A stretch of 16,562 nucleotides of DNA from Planctomycetota bacterium (GTDB lineage Bacteria > Planctomycetota > Planctomycetia > Pirellulales > UBA1268), in the NCBI GenBank assembly GCA_003669255.1, contig QWPO01000164.1:1-16562 (forward strand), given 5' to 3'. Under the pieces are notes generated by a model, which saw only the letters and a program-made list of their open reading frames with translations, was not told the origin of the DNA and did no database searches. Both the position numbers and the translations under genes were made by a program. Below are positions 1-7,412 of the stretch, piece by piece (the first letter of the stretch is position 1; every line of letters begins with the position of its first letter).

Positions 1-1171
1 ACTCCGCGATCCGGGCGACCACCGTCCGCTGCTCGGTCACTTGGAGCTCCGGGAAAATCGGCAGCGCGATTGTCTGCTCAGCGGCCCGCTCGGTTTCCGG
101 CAGGTCGCCCTTCGCCCAGCCGAGGTGCGTGAAGCACTTCTGAAGGTGGAGCGGTACGGGATAGTAGATCTCCGTGCCCACTCCTCGCTTGGCCAGATGG
201 GCCCGCAGGGCGTCGCGGTCGTCGCCAAGCACGCGGATCACGAACTGGTTCCAGACGTGCCGGCCACGCGGCTCGTCGCCAGGCACGGCCACACGGCTCG
301 CCAGGTCGTACTCGGCGAACAGGTCGCGATAGCGGGCGGCATTTACCTGACGGGCGGTCGTCCAGGCATCGAGATACGGCAGTTTGACGCGCAGGACAGC
401 GGCCTGGATCGAGTCGAGGCGGCTGTTGATGCCGATCACCTCGTGGTAGTAGCGCGGCTCCATGCCGTGGACGCGAAGCAACTTCAACGACTTGGCGATG
501 TCATCTCGGGTGGTCGTGAGGAAGCCGCCGTCACCGGCGCCGCCGAGGTTTTTGGTGGGATAGAAGCTGAAGCAGCCAACGTCGCCGAGACTGCCGGAGC
601 AGCGGCCGTGCCACGTCGAGAGGATCGATTGGGCGGCGTCTTCCACGATCGGTATCCCGGCTCGTGCGGCGATCGGACTCAGCGAGTCCATGTCGGCGGT
701 GCGTCCGAAGAGATGGACCGGCACGATCGCACGGGTGCGGGTGCTGATCTTCCGCTCGACGTCGCGGGGATCGACGAGATAGTTCGTGGGGTCGATGTCG
801 GCGAAGATCGGAACGGCGCCCAGCCGGGTGACGGCACTGGCCGTGGCGAAGAAGGTGTAACTCGGGACGATCACCTCGTCGCCGGCGCCGATGCCGAGGG
901 CCATCAGCGCCAGAAGCAGCGCGTCGCTCCCGGAGGCGCACGAGATCACGTGGGGCACGTCGAGGGCCTTGGCGAGTTCGGCTTCGAGTTCGGCGACGTC
1001 CGGGCCCAGGACGAACCGGCCGGAGTCACAGACGCGGTTGATGGCTTCGCGGATCTGATCGCGAAGAGTGTCGTACTGGCGGTCGAGGGCGAGGAGCGGC
1101 ACGGAGGGCAGCAGGTCCGAGGCGGGGCGGGTGGTCTCGGTGACATCGGCGTCGGTGCTGCGGCGAATCAT
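1..1171 (-). CDS. DegT/DnrJ/EryC1/StrS family PLP-dependent sugar aminotransferase, C-terminus cut by window edge
   Basis: Reading the minus strand from ATG at 1171 gives 390 codons with no stop before the left edge, so the C-terminus is missing, probably by few residues since the family is usually 360-400. The fold type I PLP enzyme signature is clear: a cofactor-binding loop ISCASGSDALLLAL, then VPSYTFFATASAV, the EDAAQS motif with its PLP-ring Asp, and the Schiff-base lysine K207 in SFYPTKNLGGAGDGG. The C-terminal part has the family's substrate region (HGMEPRYYHEVIGINSRLD) and VGTEIYYPVPLHLQKCF. Family members transaminate keto-sugar nucleotides for lipopolysaccharide, capsule or glycan sugars; the exact substrate cannot be told from sequence. 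GGAG lies 11 bases before the ATG; an in-frame GTG at 1216 is an alternative start. It is divergent from tex. Family assignment is firm, substrate unknown. Confidence 0.93.
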   Translation of the reverse strand, partial: MIRRSTDADVTETTRPASDLLPSVPLLALDRQYDTLRDQIREAINRVCDSGRFVLGPDVAELEAELAKALDVPHVISCASGSDALLLALMALGIGAGDEVIVPSYTFFATASAVTRLGAVPIFADIDPTNYLVDPRDVERKISTRTRAIVPVHLFGRTADMDSLSPIAARAGIPIVEDAAQSILSTWHGRCSGSLGDVGCFSFYPTKNLGGAGDGGFLTTTRDDIAKSLKLLRVHGMEPRYYHEVIGINSRLDSIQAAVLRVKLPYLDAWTTARQVNAARYRDLFAEYDLASRVAVPGDEPRGRHVWNQFVIRVLGDDRDALRAHLAKRGVGTEIYYPVPLHLQKCFTHLGWAKGDLPETERAAEQTIALPIFPELQVTEQRTVVARIAE

Positions 1172-1449
1172 GGTGGGGCGAACTCCGTCTGGCCTGTCGT
1201 GGATGGTGGCGGTCACGGTCGCGCGGACGGCACGGCCGGGCCACGCTTCGTGATCGTCACGATCGTGCAGGCCTCTCCAATGGATTCTGTCGGTTGAGTC
1301 AAAGTGCCTTGGTGCCGGGCGTGCGACGCGCCGCGACGAGCGGGAAATAGGCGAACCTGAGACCGAGGGTCAAGGGCAGGCAACGTGGTGGTGAGACGGA
1401 GAATCGCGGCAGGCTAGGGGGGCCGCGGGGAGTGGCTGGCTTTCGGCGT

Positions 1450-1479
1450 TTGACACAGGTCGGGGGAACGGCCTAGATT
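1450..1479 (+). promoter_or_regulatory. sigma-70-type promoter for tex
   Basis: A perfect -35 hexamer TTGACA (1450-1455) is followed after 18 bases by TAGATT (1474-1479), matching 4 of 6 bases of TATAAT. Transcription would begin near 1486, giving a leader of about 60 bases before the tex start. In DNA this GC-rich a full TTGACA at correct spacing is unlikely by chance, but the call rests on sequence alone. Confidence 0.55.
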
Positions 1480-1505
1480 CGTCCCTTGTTCCAGATCCGC
1501 CGCCG

Positions 1506-1523
1506 CCTGCGCGCATGCGCAGG
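1506..1523 (+). promoter_or_regulatory. stem-loop in the tex 5' leader
   Basis: CCTGCGC (1506-1512) and GCGCAGG (1517-1523) form a perfect 7-pair stem with a GCAT loop. It lies downstream of the predicted transcription start and ends 12 bases before the AGGAGG ribosome site, so it would be in the mRNA leader. It could stabilise the leader or modulate initiation; there is no U-tract, so it does not look like an attenuator. Confidence 0.4.
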
Positions 1524-1545
1524 AGACGGGGATTGAGGAGGAGAG

Positions 1546-4113
1546 TTGCGCGGATCGCCCACATCGAGTGGCCGATTCGCGAGCGGGATGGGATCCACGG
1601 CGATCACTGCTGTTATCGATCTGGGACTGATTGCCCAGCGGCTCGGGCTTCCCGTAGCTGCGGTGCAATCAACGGTCGAGTTGCTGGACGCAGGCAACAC
1701 TGTTCCCTTCATCACGCGGTATCGCCGTGATCAGACCGACGGTCTGGACGAAGAGCAGATCCGACTGATCGCCGAGGCTGTGGCCCGAGCCCGACAGCTC
1801 GCAGATCGCAAGCAGACGATCCTGAGGACGATTCAGGGGCAGGGGCGGCTCACGCCCGAACTCGAGTCGCGAATCGTCGCCGCCGACAGCACCAAGAAGC
1901 TGGAAGACCTCTACCTTCCCTTCAAGCCTCGGAAGCTCTCTCTTGCGGAGGTGGCACGGCAGCGGAAACTCGAGCCGCTCGCCCGGGAAATCCTCGCCGC
2001 CGACCCCGCAGCTGCGAACCTCGACCTGCGGGCGGCCGATTTCGTCGACGCCGATGCACAGGTGCCCGCTGCCGCCGATGTGCTCCTCGGCGTCGGCCAC
2101 ATCATTGCCCACGAGTTCAGCGAACGGGCCGATCTGCGGCAGCGGCTCCGCGAGATCCTCTACCACTCGGCACACCTCAAAAGCCAGCGGGTAGAGAGCG
2201 AAGGGAAGGCCCTCTCCAAGGAGGAGAAGCACTACCGCGACTACTTCGACTACGGCGAGCACATCCAGCGGGTGCCGCCCCATCGGCTCCTGGCGATCAA
2301 CCGGGGCGAGCGGGCCCGGCTCCTCAAAGTGCGGATCGAGGGGCCTGCCGACGAGATGCAGGCGCTGGCGGAGGAACTGCTCGTGCCCGCTGGGCATCCG
2401 CACGCCGACGTGCTCAAGGCCTGCGCCCGTGACGCTCTGGGGCGGCTGATTCTCCCCAGTCTCGAGCGGGAGATCCGCCGGGAGATGACCGACGTGTGCG
2501 AGTCGCACGCGGTGCACGTGTTCGCCCGCAACCTCCGGAACCTCCTCCTGCAGTCGCCGGTGCCGGGCCGCCGCGTGCTGGCCCTCGACCCCGGCTTCAA
2601 GAGTGGCTGCAAGGCGGCCGTGATCGACGAGTGCGGTACGCCGCAGGATCACGCGGTGCTGCACGTGGTCGGCAAGCAGGACAAGCGGACGGCGGCGGCC
2701 GCGAAGATCGTGGAACTGGTGCGGAACCATGCCTGCACGGTGATCGCCATTGGCAACGGGGCTGCGGCGCGTGAAACCGAGAACCTCGTCGCTGATCTGG
2801 TGGCGGGCGACCTGAAGGATCTCGACGTCGGCTACGTGATCGTCAACGAGGCCGGGGCGAGCGTTTACTCGACGAGCCCGTTCGGTCGCGAGGAGTTGCC
2901 GGGCCACGAGGCCTCGATCCGCGGCGCGATCTCGATCGGCCGCCGGCTGCAGGATCCGCTCTCGGAACTTGTGAAGATCGAGCCCGCGAACATCGGCGTC
3001 GGGCTCTACCAGCACGACGTGAAGGCGCGGCACCTCCATGCCTCGCTCGACAACGTGGTTGAGAGTTGCGTCAACTATGTCGGTGTCGATGTGAACACCG
3101 CCAGCCCCGCGCTCCTCCGGCGGGTGTCGGGCTTCAATCAGACCACCGCCAAGAACTTCCACGAATGGCGGACCAAGAACGGCGCGTTCACGTCGCGGCA
3201 GCAGTTCCTGGAGGTTCCTGGCTTCGGTGAAGCGGCCTACGTGCAGGCGGTGGGCTTCCTCAAGATCCCCGGTGGCACGAATCCGTTCGACTCGACCTGG
3301 ATCCACCCGGAAAGCTATCCCGTTGCGGAGAAGGTGCTCGAGAGGCTCGGTGGCAGCGTGGCCGACCTGGCGACGCGGCAGCAGGCCGAGACGCTCGCGG
3401 AGAAGGCGGTCGCGGTCGATCTCGAGTCGCTCGCCCGAGAACTGGGTGTAGGCAGACTGCTTCTGGCGGACATCCTCGAGCAGCTCACCCGGCCTGGCCG
3501 CGATCCCCGCGAAGACCTCCCCAAGCCGTTCTTCAAGAAGGGCGTGCTCAAACTCGAGGACCTTGCCGTGGGCATGGAACTCATGGGCTCGGTGCTGAAC
3601 GTGGTTGATTTCGGGGCCTTCGTCGACATTGGCCTCCACGACAGCGGGCTGGTGCATCTCAGTCAGCTTTCCAGCCAGTACGTCCGCGATCCGCACGACT
3701 TCGTGAGCGTGGGACAGATCGTGCAGGTGTGGGTGCTGGAACTCGACAAGGCCAGGCGCCGGGTGTCGCTGACGATGATCCCGCCGGTGGAGCGTGAGCG
3801 TCAGCAACGACTCGAGGAGGCCCGCCGGGAGCAGAAGGAACGGAAGGCCCGGAGTGCCGAACAGCGGTCGCAGGGAGGGGAGGCCGCAGAACGGCAGCCG
3901 TCCAGGCCTCCGCGGCCGCAGCGGCCCCGCGGGCAGCGGCAGGATCGTCCTCCGCGGCAGCCAGAGCCGCGTGTCTACGTGGCGAAGCCGAAGGCACCGC
4001 CCTCAAAGATTTCCAAGGAAATGCGGGAGGGCAAGGAGCCGCTCCGCACCTTCGGAGACCTCATGCAGTTCTTCGACAAGAAGAACGACAGCGAACCACC
4101 GGCCGCGTCGTGA
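1546..4113 (+). CDS. tex: Tex, RNA-binding transcription accessory protein with S1 domain
   Basis: The 855-residue product has the full Tex architecture: an N-terminal helical region with NTVPFITRYRRDQTDGLDE, a YqgF/RuvX-like nuclease-fold domain starting near residue 341 (LALDPGFKSG, Asp348), helix-hairpin-helix motifs around 516-575 (VNTASPALL, VPGFGEAAY) and an S1 RNA-binding domain at about 675-747 (VVDFGAFVDIGLHDSGLVHLS). A basic, Pro/Arg/Gln-rich tail follows and ends in the typical LRTFGDLMQFF. Tex is a cytoplasmic nucleic-acid-binding protein linked to transcription. AGGAGG (1536-1541) stands just before a TTG at 1546, so I prefer that start; ATG at 1588, 14 codons in, has a poor ribosome site but begins where homology usually begins. 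The charged tail of about 100 residues is longer than in classical Tex and probably disordered. It is convergent with infA. Confidence 0.96.
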   Translation: MRGSPTSSGRFASGMGSTAITAVIDLGLIAQRLGLPVAAVQSTVELLDAGNTVPFITRYRRDQTDGLDEEQIRLIAEAVARARQLADRKQTILRTIQGQGRLTPELESRIVAADSTKKLEDLYLPFKPRKLSLAEVARQRKLEPLAREILAADPAAANLDLRAADFVDADAQVPAAADVLLGVGHIIAHEFSERADLRQRLREILYHSAHLKSQRVESEGKALSKEEKHYRDYFDYGEHIQRVPPHRLLAINRGERARLLKVRIEGPADEMQALAEELLVPAGHPHADVLKACARDALGRLILPSLEREIRREMTDVCESHAVHVFARNLRNLLLQSPVPGRRVLALDPGFKSGCKAAVIDECGTPQDHAVLHVVGKQDKRTAAAAKIVELVRNHACTVIAIGNGAAARETENLVADLVAGDLKDLDVGYVIVNEAGASVYSTSPFGREELPGHEASIRGAISIGRRLQDPLSELVKIEPANIGVGLYQHDVKARHLHASLDNVVESCVNYVGVDVNTASPALLRRVSGFNQTTAKNFHEWRTKNGAFTSRQQFLEVPGFGEAAYVQAVGFLKIPGGTNPFDSTWIHPESYPVAEKVLERLGGSVADLATRQQAETLAEKAVAVDLESLARELGVGRLLLADILEQLTRPGRDPREDLPKPFFKKGVLKLEDLAVGMELMGSVLNVVDFGAFVDIGLHDSGLVHLSQLSSQYVRDPHDFVSVGQIVQVWVLELDKARRRVSLTMIPPVERERQQRLEEARREQKERKARSAEQRSQGGEAAERQPSRPPRPQRPRGQRQDRPPRQPEPRVYVAKPKAPPSKISKEMREGKEPLRTFGDLMQFFDKKNDSEPPAAS

Positions 4114-4138
4114 AGGCCTCGCGTCGGATGGTGTCGGA

Positions 4139-4156
4139 TGGCGTCCGCTGACGCCA
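4139..4156. terminator. terminator-like hairpin between convergent tex and infA
   Basis: TGGCGTC (4139-4145) and GACGCCA (4150-4156) make a perfect 7-pair stem with a CGCT loop in the 49-base gap between the tex and infA stops. Its position suits a shared bidirectional terminator. No T-run follows on either strand, so intrinsic termination is not assured. A short direct repeat, TCGGATGG, occurs twice just before it. Confidence 0.35.
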
Positions 4157-4162
4157 AGCATC

Positions 4163-4384
4163 CTACCGCTCGCGGAAGGTGATCCGGCCCTTGGTGAGGT
4201 CGTAGGGAGAGAGTTCGACCTTCACTTTGTCGCCGGGCACGATGCGGATGAAGTTCTTCCGCATGCGGCCGGCCACGTGGGCGTTGACGATGTGTCCGCC
4301 CGTGATCTGCACCCGGAACCGGGTGTTGGCGAGAGCCTGGGTCACGACGCCCTCGACTTCGAGAGCCTGTTCTTTCTCGGCCAT
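4163..4384 (-). CDS. infA: translation initiation factor IF-1
   Basis: The 73-residue product is a single S1/OB-fold protein of normal IF-1 length. It has the family's hallmark stretches: VEGVVTQALANTRFRVQ, GHIVNAHVAGRMRKNFIRI, then PGDKVKVELSPYDLTKGRITFR. IF-1 binds the A site of the 30S subunit during initiation. The start is ATG at 4384, preceded by AAGGA with a 6-base spacer; an upstream in-frame extension to 4453 has no homology and is rejected. It lies 72 bases downstream of prfB on the same strand, so the two translation factors are probably co-transcribed. Confidence 0.97.
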   Translation of the reverse strand: MAEKEQALEVEGVVTQALANTRFRVQITGGHIVNAHVAGRMRKNFIRIVPGDKVKVELSPYDLTKGRITFRER

Positions 4385-4456
4385 GGATTTCCTTGGTGGA
4401 CCAATGGGTGGACAGGCACGAATGTAGCCCGGCGGGCCCGCGCAGTCCAGCAAGGC

Positions 4457-5582
4457 TTACGAGTCGTCGTCGGCGGCAGCCGCCGAACCCGAGGCATTCC
4501 ACCGCAGGTAAGCGTCGAAAAACCCGTCAAGGTTGCCGTCGAGCACGCTCTGGAAGTTGCCGACGTAATGCCCGGTTCGCTGGTCCTTGACCCGCTGGTC
4601 AGGGTGGAGGAAGTAGTTGCGGATCTGTGACCCGAAACCCGTCTTGGGCTTCGATTGGTGCTGGGCGTGCTTCTCCGCCTCCCGCTTCTCCTCCTGGATT
4701 CGGGCGATCCGCGCCCGGAGCATCTTCAGGGCGGTGGCCCGATTCTTGTGCTGGCTTCGCTCGCTCTGGCATTGCACGACGATGCCGGTGGGGAAGTGCG
4801 TAAGCCGGATGGCGCTCGAAGTCTTGTTGACGTGCTGGCCACCGGCGCCGCTGGCACGGAACACATCCTCCCGGATGTCCTCGTCCCTGATCTCGACCTC
4901 GGTGTCGTCGTCGGCAATCTCGGGCGCCACGTCGACGGCGGCGAAGCTCGTCTGCCGCTTGCCTTCCGCGTTGAAGGGGCTGATCCGGACCAGGCGGTGG
5001 ATGCCGGTCTCGCCCTTCAGGTAGCCGTAGGCCCACGGGCCCCTGATGGCCACCGTGGCGCTCTGGATGCCCGCCACCGCGTCGTCCTGGCGATCGAGGA
5101 GCTCGATGGTGTAGTCGTGCTTCGACGCCCAGGCCGAATACATCCGCAGCATCATCTCCGCCCAGTCGTTGGCATCAGTGCCGCCGTCACGGGCGTGGAT
5201 CGCGACGAGGGCGTCGCTGGAGTCGTGCGTTCCCGAGAGGAGCGACGTGAGCTCCAGTGCGTCGACCAGTTTCTCGAGGCGGCCGGCCTCCGCGGCGAGT
5301 TCAGGCTCGAGCGACCCGTCCTCGCGGGCGAGTTCCTCGAGGGCCTCCAGGTCGTTGCCGGCAGCGAGGGCCTCCTCAAGCGGCTTGAGGACCGAGTTGA
5401 GCCCCTTCAGCTCGGCGACCGTGGCCTGAGCTTTCTCCTGGTTGTTCCAGAAATCAGCCTCACCCATCGCGCCTTCGAGCCGGGCGGCCGTTGCCTTGCG
5501 TCCTTCCCAGTCAAAGAGAGTCTCGGAGCTGAAGCAGGCGGGCCCGGATCGACGCGGAACGATTGAGAAGAGCAGTATCCAT
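4457..5582 (-). CDS. prfB: peptide chain release factor 2, expressed by +1 programmed frameshift
   Basis: Frame 0 starts at ATG 5582 and encodes 23 residues (ending QLRDSL) up to CTT followed by an in-frame TGA at 5513-5511. Slipping +1 at CTT-TGA-C continues as DWEGRKATAARLEGA and joins the main frame down to 4457, giving 374 residues, close to the usual 365. Class identity is clear: the codon-recognition tripeptide is SPF (residues 201-203, RF2-type for UGA and UAA, not the PxT of RF1) and the catalytic loop is SGAGGQHVNKT (GGQ 247-249). The N-terminal coiled-coil domain, the peptidyl-release domain and the C-terminal QAVLDG-like end (FQSVLDGNLDGFF) are all present. The frameshift is the known autoregulation: scarce RF2 slows decoding of its own UGA and favours slippage. 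No strong Shine-Dalgarno stimulator stands before the slip site, only GAGA. Starting at ATG 5467 would drop 38 conserved residues. Confidence 0.95.
5507..5516 (-). promoter_or_regulatory. prfB: prfB +1 recoding site, CTTTGAC
   Basis: On the minus strand the bases read CTT TGA C, the conserved slip site of bacterial prfB genes. Peptidyl-tRNA-Leu on CTT shifts one base forward to TTT, so the next codon read is GAC. Residues on both sides of the shift align with the E. coli protein around its own recoding site (YLDYDAKK there, SLDWEGRK here), which makes sequencing error an unlikely explanation. Confidence 0.9.
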
Positions 5583-5641
5583 GGAACGGATTCTACGCGG
5601 CCGCGCCCCGGCCGAGAAGCCGAGTCGCTCCCGGCCGGGTA

Positions 5642-6778
5642 TCACATCCGGCCGACGCGATTGCCCGGGAGCCTGCGGATGATTCGTCGCATCTCTAGCA
5701 CGCCGATCGTGGAGAGCACCTGCGACGCGGCAAGGCCGCTGGCGGCCACGATGCCGTCGATGTCAACGGATGAGGGGCTGCCGGAGGCATCAACCGCGGC
5801 GAGCACTTGTTGCTCGATGTCGCCCAGTTGCAGTTCGGCAGGCGATCGGACGGCGCGGCCATCGGCTGAAGTGGATGTCTCAAAGAGGGGGCCGAGTTCT
5901 TCGAGAACGTGATCCACGCTCTCGACCAGCGTGGCCCCGTCGCGGATGAGCCGGTGGCAGCCCCGGGCAGTCCGGCAGTCAACCTGCCCCGGCACGGCAA
6001 ACACCTCGCGGCCCTGTTCGCCCGCGAGCCGGGCGGTGATCAAAGCCCCCGACCGCTCCGCCGCCTCGACCACGATTGTGCCGAGCGCGAGCCCTGAGAC
6101 GATCCGGTTACGCTGCGGGAAAGCTCCGGCGTGCCCCTCTGCCAGCGGTGGCGCCTCGCTGAGAAGTGCTCCGTGGCTGATCACCTCCGCGGCGAGGTCG
6201 GCGTGTTCCGGGGGATAGATGTTGAGCACGCCGGTGCCGAGCACTGCGATCGTACGGCCGCCAGCGTCAATCGCTCCGCGATGCGCCGCGGCATCGATGC
6301 CGCGGGCCAGTCCGCTCACCACGGTGTAGCCAGCCCGAACGAGGCCGCCGGCGAGGTGTGAGGCGATTCGCTGGCCGTAGGGAGAGGGATGGCGCGAGCC
6401 GACGATCGCAACGGCCAGGGCATCGCAAGGCTTCAGTTCGCCGCGGACGAAGAGCAACCCCGGTGGGTCGTCGATGCGGGAGAGAAGTCCCGGGTAGCGA
6501 TCGTCTCCCTCGACGAGCACCGCGACGCCACCGCGGCGGCATTCCGCGAGCACGTCGGTTGCGATCGGGCTCGTGGCGAGCGCGGAGATCGACGCCGAGA
6601 GCTTTGGGCCGATGCGGCCCACTGTGGCGATCTCCTGCGGGGTCGCCGAGAACACGCCCTGCGGCGAGCCAAAACGCTCGAGCAGCATCCGGCGGAGCCT
6701 GCTGCCGATTCCCGGCACGCACGCGAGCCGGACATGGTTGAGGAGTTCGTCGTCAACGACGGGAGAGAGCGCGGACAT
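5642..6778 (-). CDS. dprA: DNA processing protein DprA/Smf
   Basis: The 378-residue product is DprA. It has an N-terminal helix-hairpin-helix region (LACVPGIGSRLRRMLLERFG), then the extended Rossmann core with AIVGSRHPSPYGQRIA, VSGLARGIDAAAH, AVLGTGVLNIYPPEHADL, FPQRNRIVSGLALGTIVVEA and GREVFAVPGQ. A C-terminal winged-helix-like domain (about 300-378, with IDGIVAASGLAASQVLSTIGVLE, shortened here to its role) ends the protein. DprA binds incoming single-stranded DNA and loads RecA during natural transformation; the gene is also widespread in bacteria not known to be competent. ATG at 6778 has GAGG five bases upstream and is preferred over the adjacent GTG at 6781. It is followed 59 bases later by prfB. 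Confidence 0.95.
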   Translation of the reverse strand: MSALSPVVDDELLNHVRLACVPGIGSRLRRMLLERFGSPQGVFSATPQEIATVGRIGPKLSASISALATSPIATDVLAECRRGGVAVLVEGDDRYPGLLSRIDDPPGLLFVRGELKPCDALAVAIVGSRHPSPYGQRIASHLAGGLVRAGYTVVSGLARGIDAAAHRGAIDAGGRTIAVLGTGVLNIYPPEHADLAAEVISHGALLSEAPPLAEGHAGAFPQRNRIVSGLALGTIVVEAAERSGALITARLAGEQGREVFAVPGQVDCRTARGCHRLIRDGATLVESVDHVLEELGPLFETSTSADGRAVRSPAELQLGDIEQQVLAAVDASGSPSSVDIDGIVAASGLAASQVLSTIGVLEMRRIIRRLPGNRVGRM

Positions 6779-6812
6779 CACGGCCTCGCATGAGATGTGT
6801 ACGGATGTACCC

Positions 6813-6842
6813 TTTATAGGGGCCGCGCGGAGGGGGCGTCAA
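6813..6842 (-). promoter_or_regulatory. sigma-70-type promoter for dprA (and probably prfB-infA)
   Basis: On the minus strand TTGACG (6842-6837) is followed after 18 bases by TATAAA (6818-6813). Both hexamers match consensus at 5 of 6 positions. Transcription would start near 6806, leaving a leader of under 30 bases before the dprA start. It is the clearest promoter in the window. Confidence 0.62.
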
Positions 6843-6879
6843 CCATTCGCTTGTGCCGGCTGTCGGCCGGCTCTCGAGC

Positions 6880-6898
6880 CACAGGTTGAAAACCTGTG
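6880..6898. repeat. short palindromic intergenic repeat, CAGGTT-core family, copy 1
   Basis: CACAGGTT (6880-6887) and AACCTGTG (6891-6898) form a perfect 8-pair stem with a GAA loop. It shares the CAGGTT-NNN-AACCTG core with copies at 8175, 13975, 14074 and, degenerate, 14107. It lies downstream of the ferredoxin stop. A GC palindrome (CCGGC 6856-6860 with GCCGG 6866-6870) is next to it. Confidence 0.75.
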
Positions 6899-6916
6899 CA
6901 CCTCGGTGTGCGGGCA

Positions 6917-6932
6917 GCGGGCGTCAGCCCGC
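6917..6932 (-). terminator. GC-rich hairpin spanning the ferredoxin stop codon
   Basis: On the minus strand GCGGGC, TGAC and GCCCGC form a perfect 6-pair stem whose loop holds the TGA stop of the ferredoxin gene. It could act in termination or 3'-end protection, together with the repeat at 6880-6898. There is no T-tract. Confidence 0.35.
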
Positions 6933-7319
6933 CGCGACCTTCAGCTCGGCCAGGTGCTGGGCCGTGTTTACGAGCCGGTCCCAGTTTTGCTCGACGTACT
7001 CCGGCGGCCCGCCGATCTGGGCCACCACCTGCGCCACCTCCTCGGTGGGCACCATTTCAATCGCATCCCACGGGCAGACCTTGAGGTCGTAGGGATTCGA
7101 CTTCTTGCCAGGAATGTGCACGCAGACCTCGCAGCCCACGCACCGCTCGATGTCGATCTCGCACCAGCTCTGGAGGTTGTGGAACTTGTCGTGCTGCTGC
7201 ACCTTCACGATGCAGTCGACCGGGCAGACCTCAAGGCACGACTCGCACCCCGTGCAGTTGTCGGCGTTGATGACCGCCAGTTCCTTCGGGAGCTTTTTGC
7301 GGGGTCCGGCTTTGGCCAT
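6924..7319 (-). CDS. 2[4Fe-4S] ferredoxin with insertion in the second cluster motif
   Basis: The 131-residue product has two iron-sulfur motifs. The first is standard: CTGCESCLEVCPVDC. The second is CVGCEVC followed by 15 residues (VHIPGKKSNPYDLKV) and then CP, where the usual spacing is three residues, so about 12 extra residues sit between the third and fourth ligands. A basic N-terminus (MAKAGPRKKLPK) precedes the clusters and a 40-residue helical tail (EEVAQVVAQIGGPPEYVEQN and on) follows. It would be a soluble low-potential electron carrier; the partner is unknown. The start at ATG 7319 has no clear ribosome site. It has its own promoter at 7365-7392 and lies downstream of the sulfotransferase gene. 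The ferredoxin call is secure, the specific role is not. Confidence 0.88.
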   Translation of the reverse strand: MAKAGPRKKLPKELAVINADNCTGCESCLEVCPVDCIVKVQQHDKFHNLQSWCEIDIERCVGCEVCVHIPGKKSNPYDLKVCPWDAIEMVPTEEVAQVVAQIGGPPEYVEQNWDRLVNTAQHLAELKVAAG

Positions 7320-7364
7320 GGTGGGAGCAATCGGTGGGACGGAGGGACATCCTGCAGCCAGATC

Positions 7365-7392
7365 ATCGTAGCCGGCACGCCCGGCACGTCAA
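7365..7392 (-). promoter_or_regulatory. sigma-70-type promoter for the ferredoxin gene
   Basis: On the minus strand TTGACG (7392-7387), a 16-base spacer and TACGAT (7370-7365) match consensus at 5 and 4 of 6 positions. The start would be near 7358, giving a leader of about 40 bases. It lies wholly in the 93-base gap behind the sulfotransferase stop. Confidence 0.45.
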
Positions 7393-7412
7393 AACCGGCA
7401 CACCCCGTCCGG

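Larger units (their letters stand above)
1172..1545. other. divergent intergenic region between the aminotransferase and tex
   Basis: These 374 bases hold no gene I can support; the open frames through them lack ribosome sites and recognisable protein. They contain a perfect 10-base palindrome CACGATCGTG (1258-1267) on the aminotransferase side, a sigma-70-like promoter facing tex (1450-1479), and a stem-loop (1506-1523) in the tex leader. I see no convincing promoter facing the aminotransferase. Confidence 0.6.

Noticed and set aside
41..1297. A 418-codon plus-strand frame over the aminotransferase
   Set aside because: The minus strand gives a clean DegT-family protein over the same bases; the plus frame is Gly/Ala/Asp-rich with no recognisable domain.
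1669..3807. A 712-codon open frame opposite tex
   Set aside because: It is antisense to a gene with full Tex homology and is rich in His, Arg, Glu and Leu from reverse-reading GC-rich codons; no family features. High GC removes stop codons in shadow frames.
4457..5467. prfB starting at ATG 5467
   Set aside because: It drops 38 residues that align with RF2 across a conserved CTTTGAC recoding site; the longer frameshifted gene is preferred.
6811..7412. Possible small ORFs over the ferredoxin and its flanks on the plus strand
   Set aside because: They overlap the ferredoxin gene or repeat DNA, lack ribosome sites and show no protein family.
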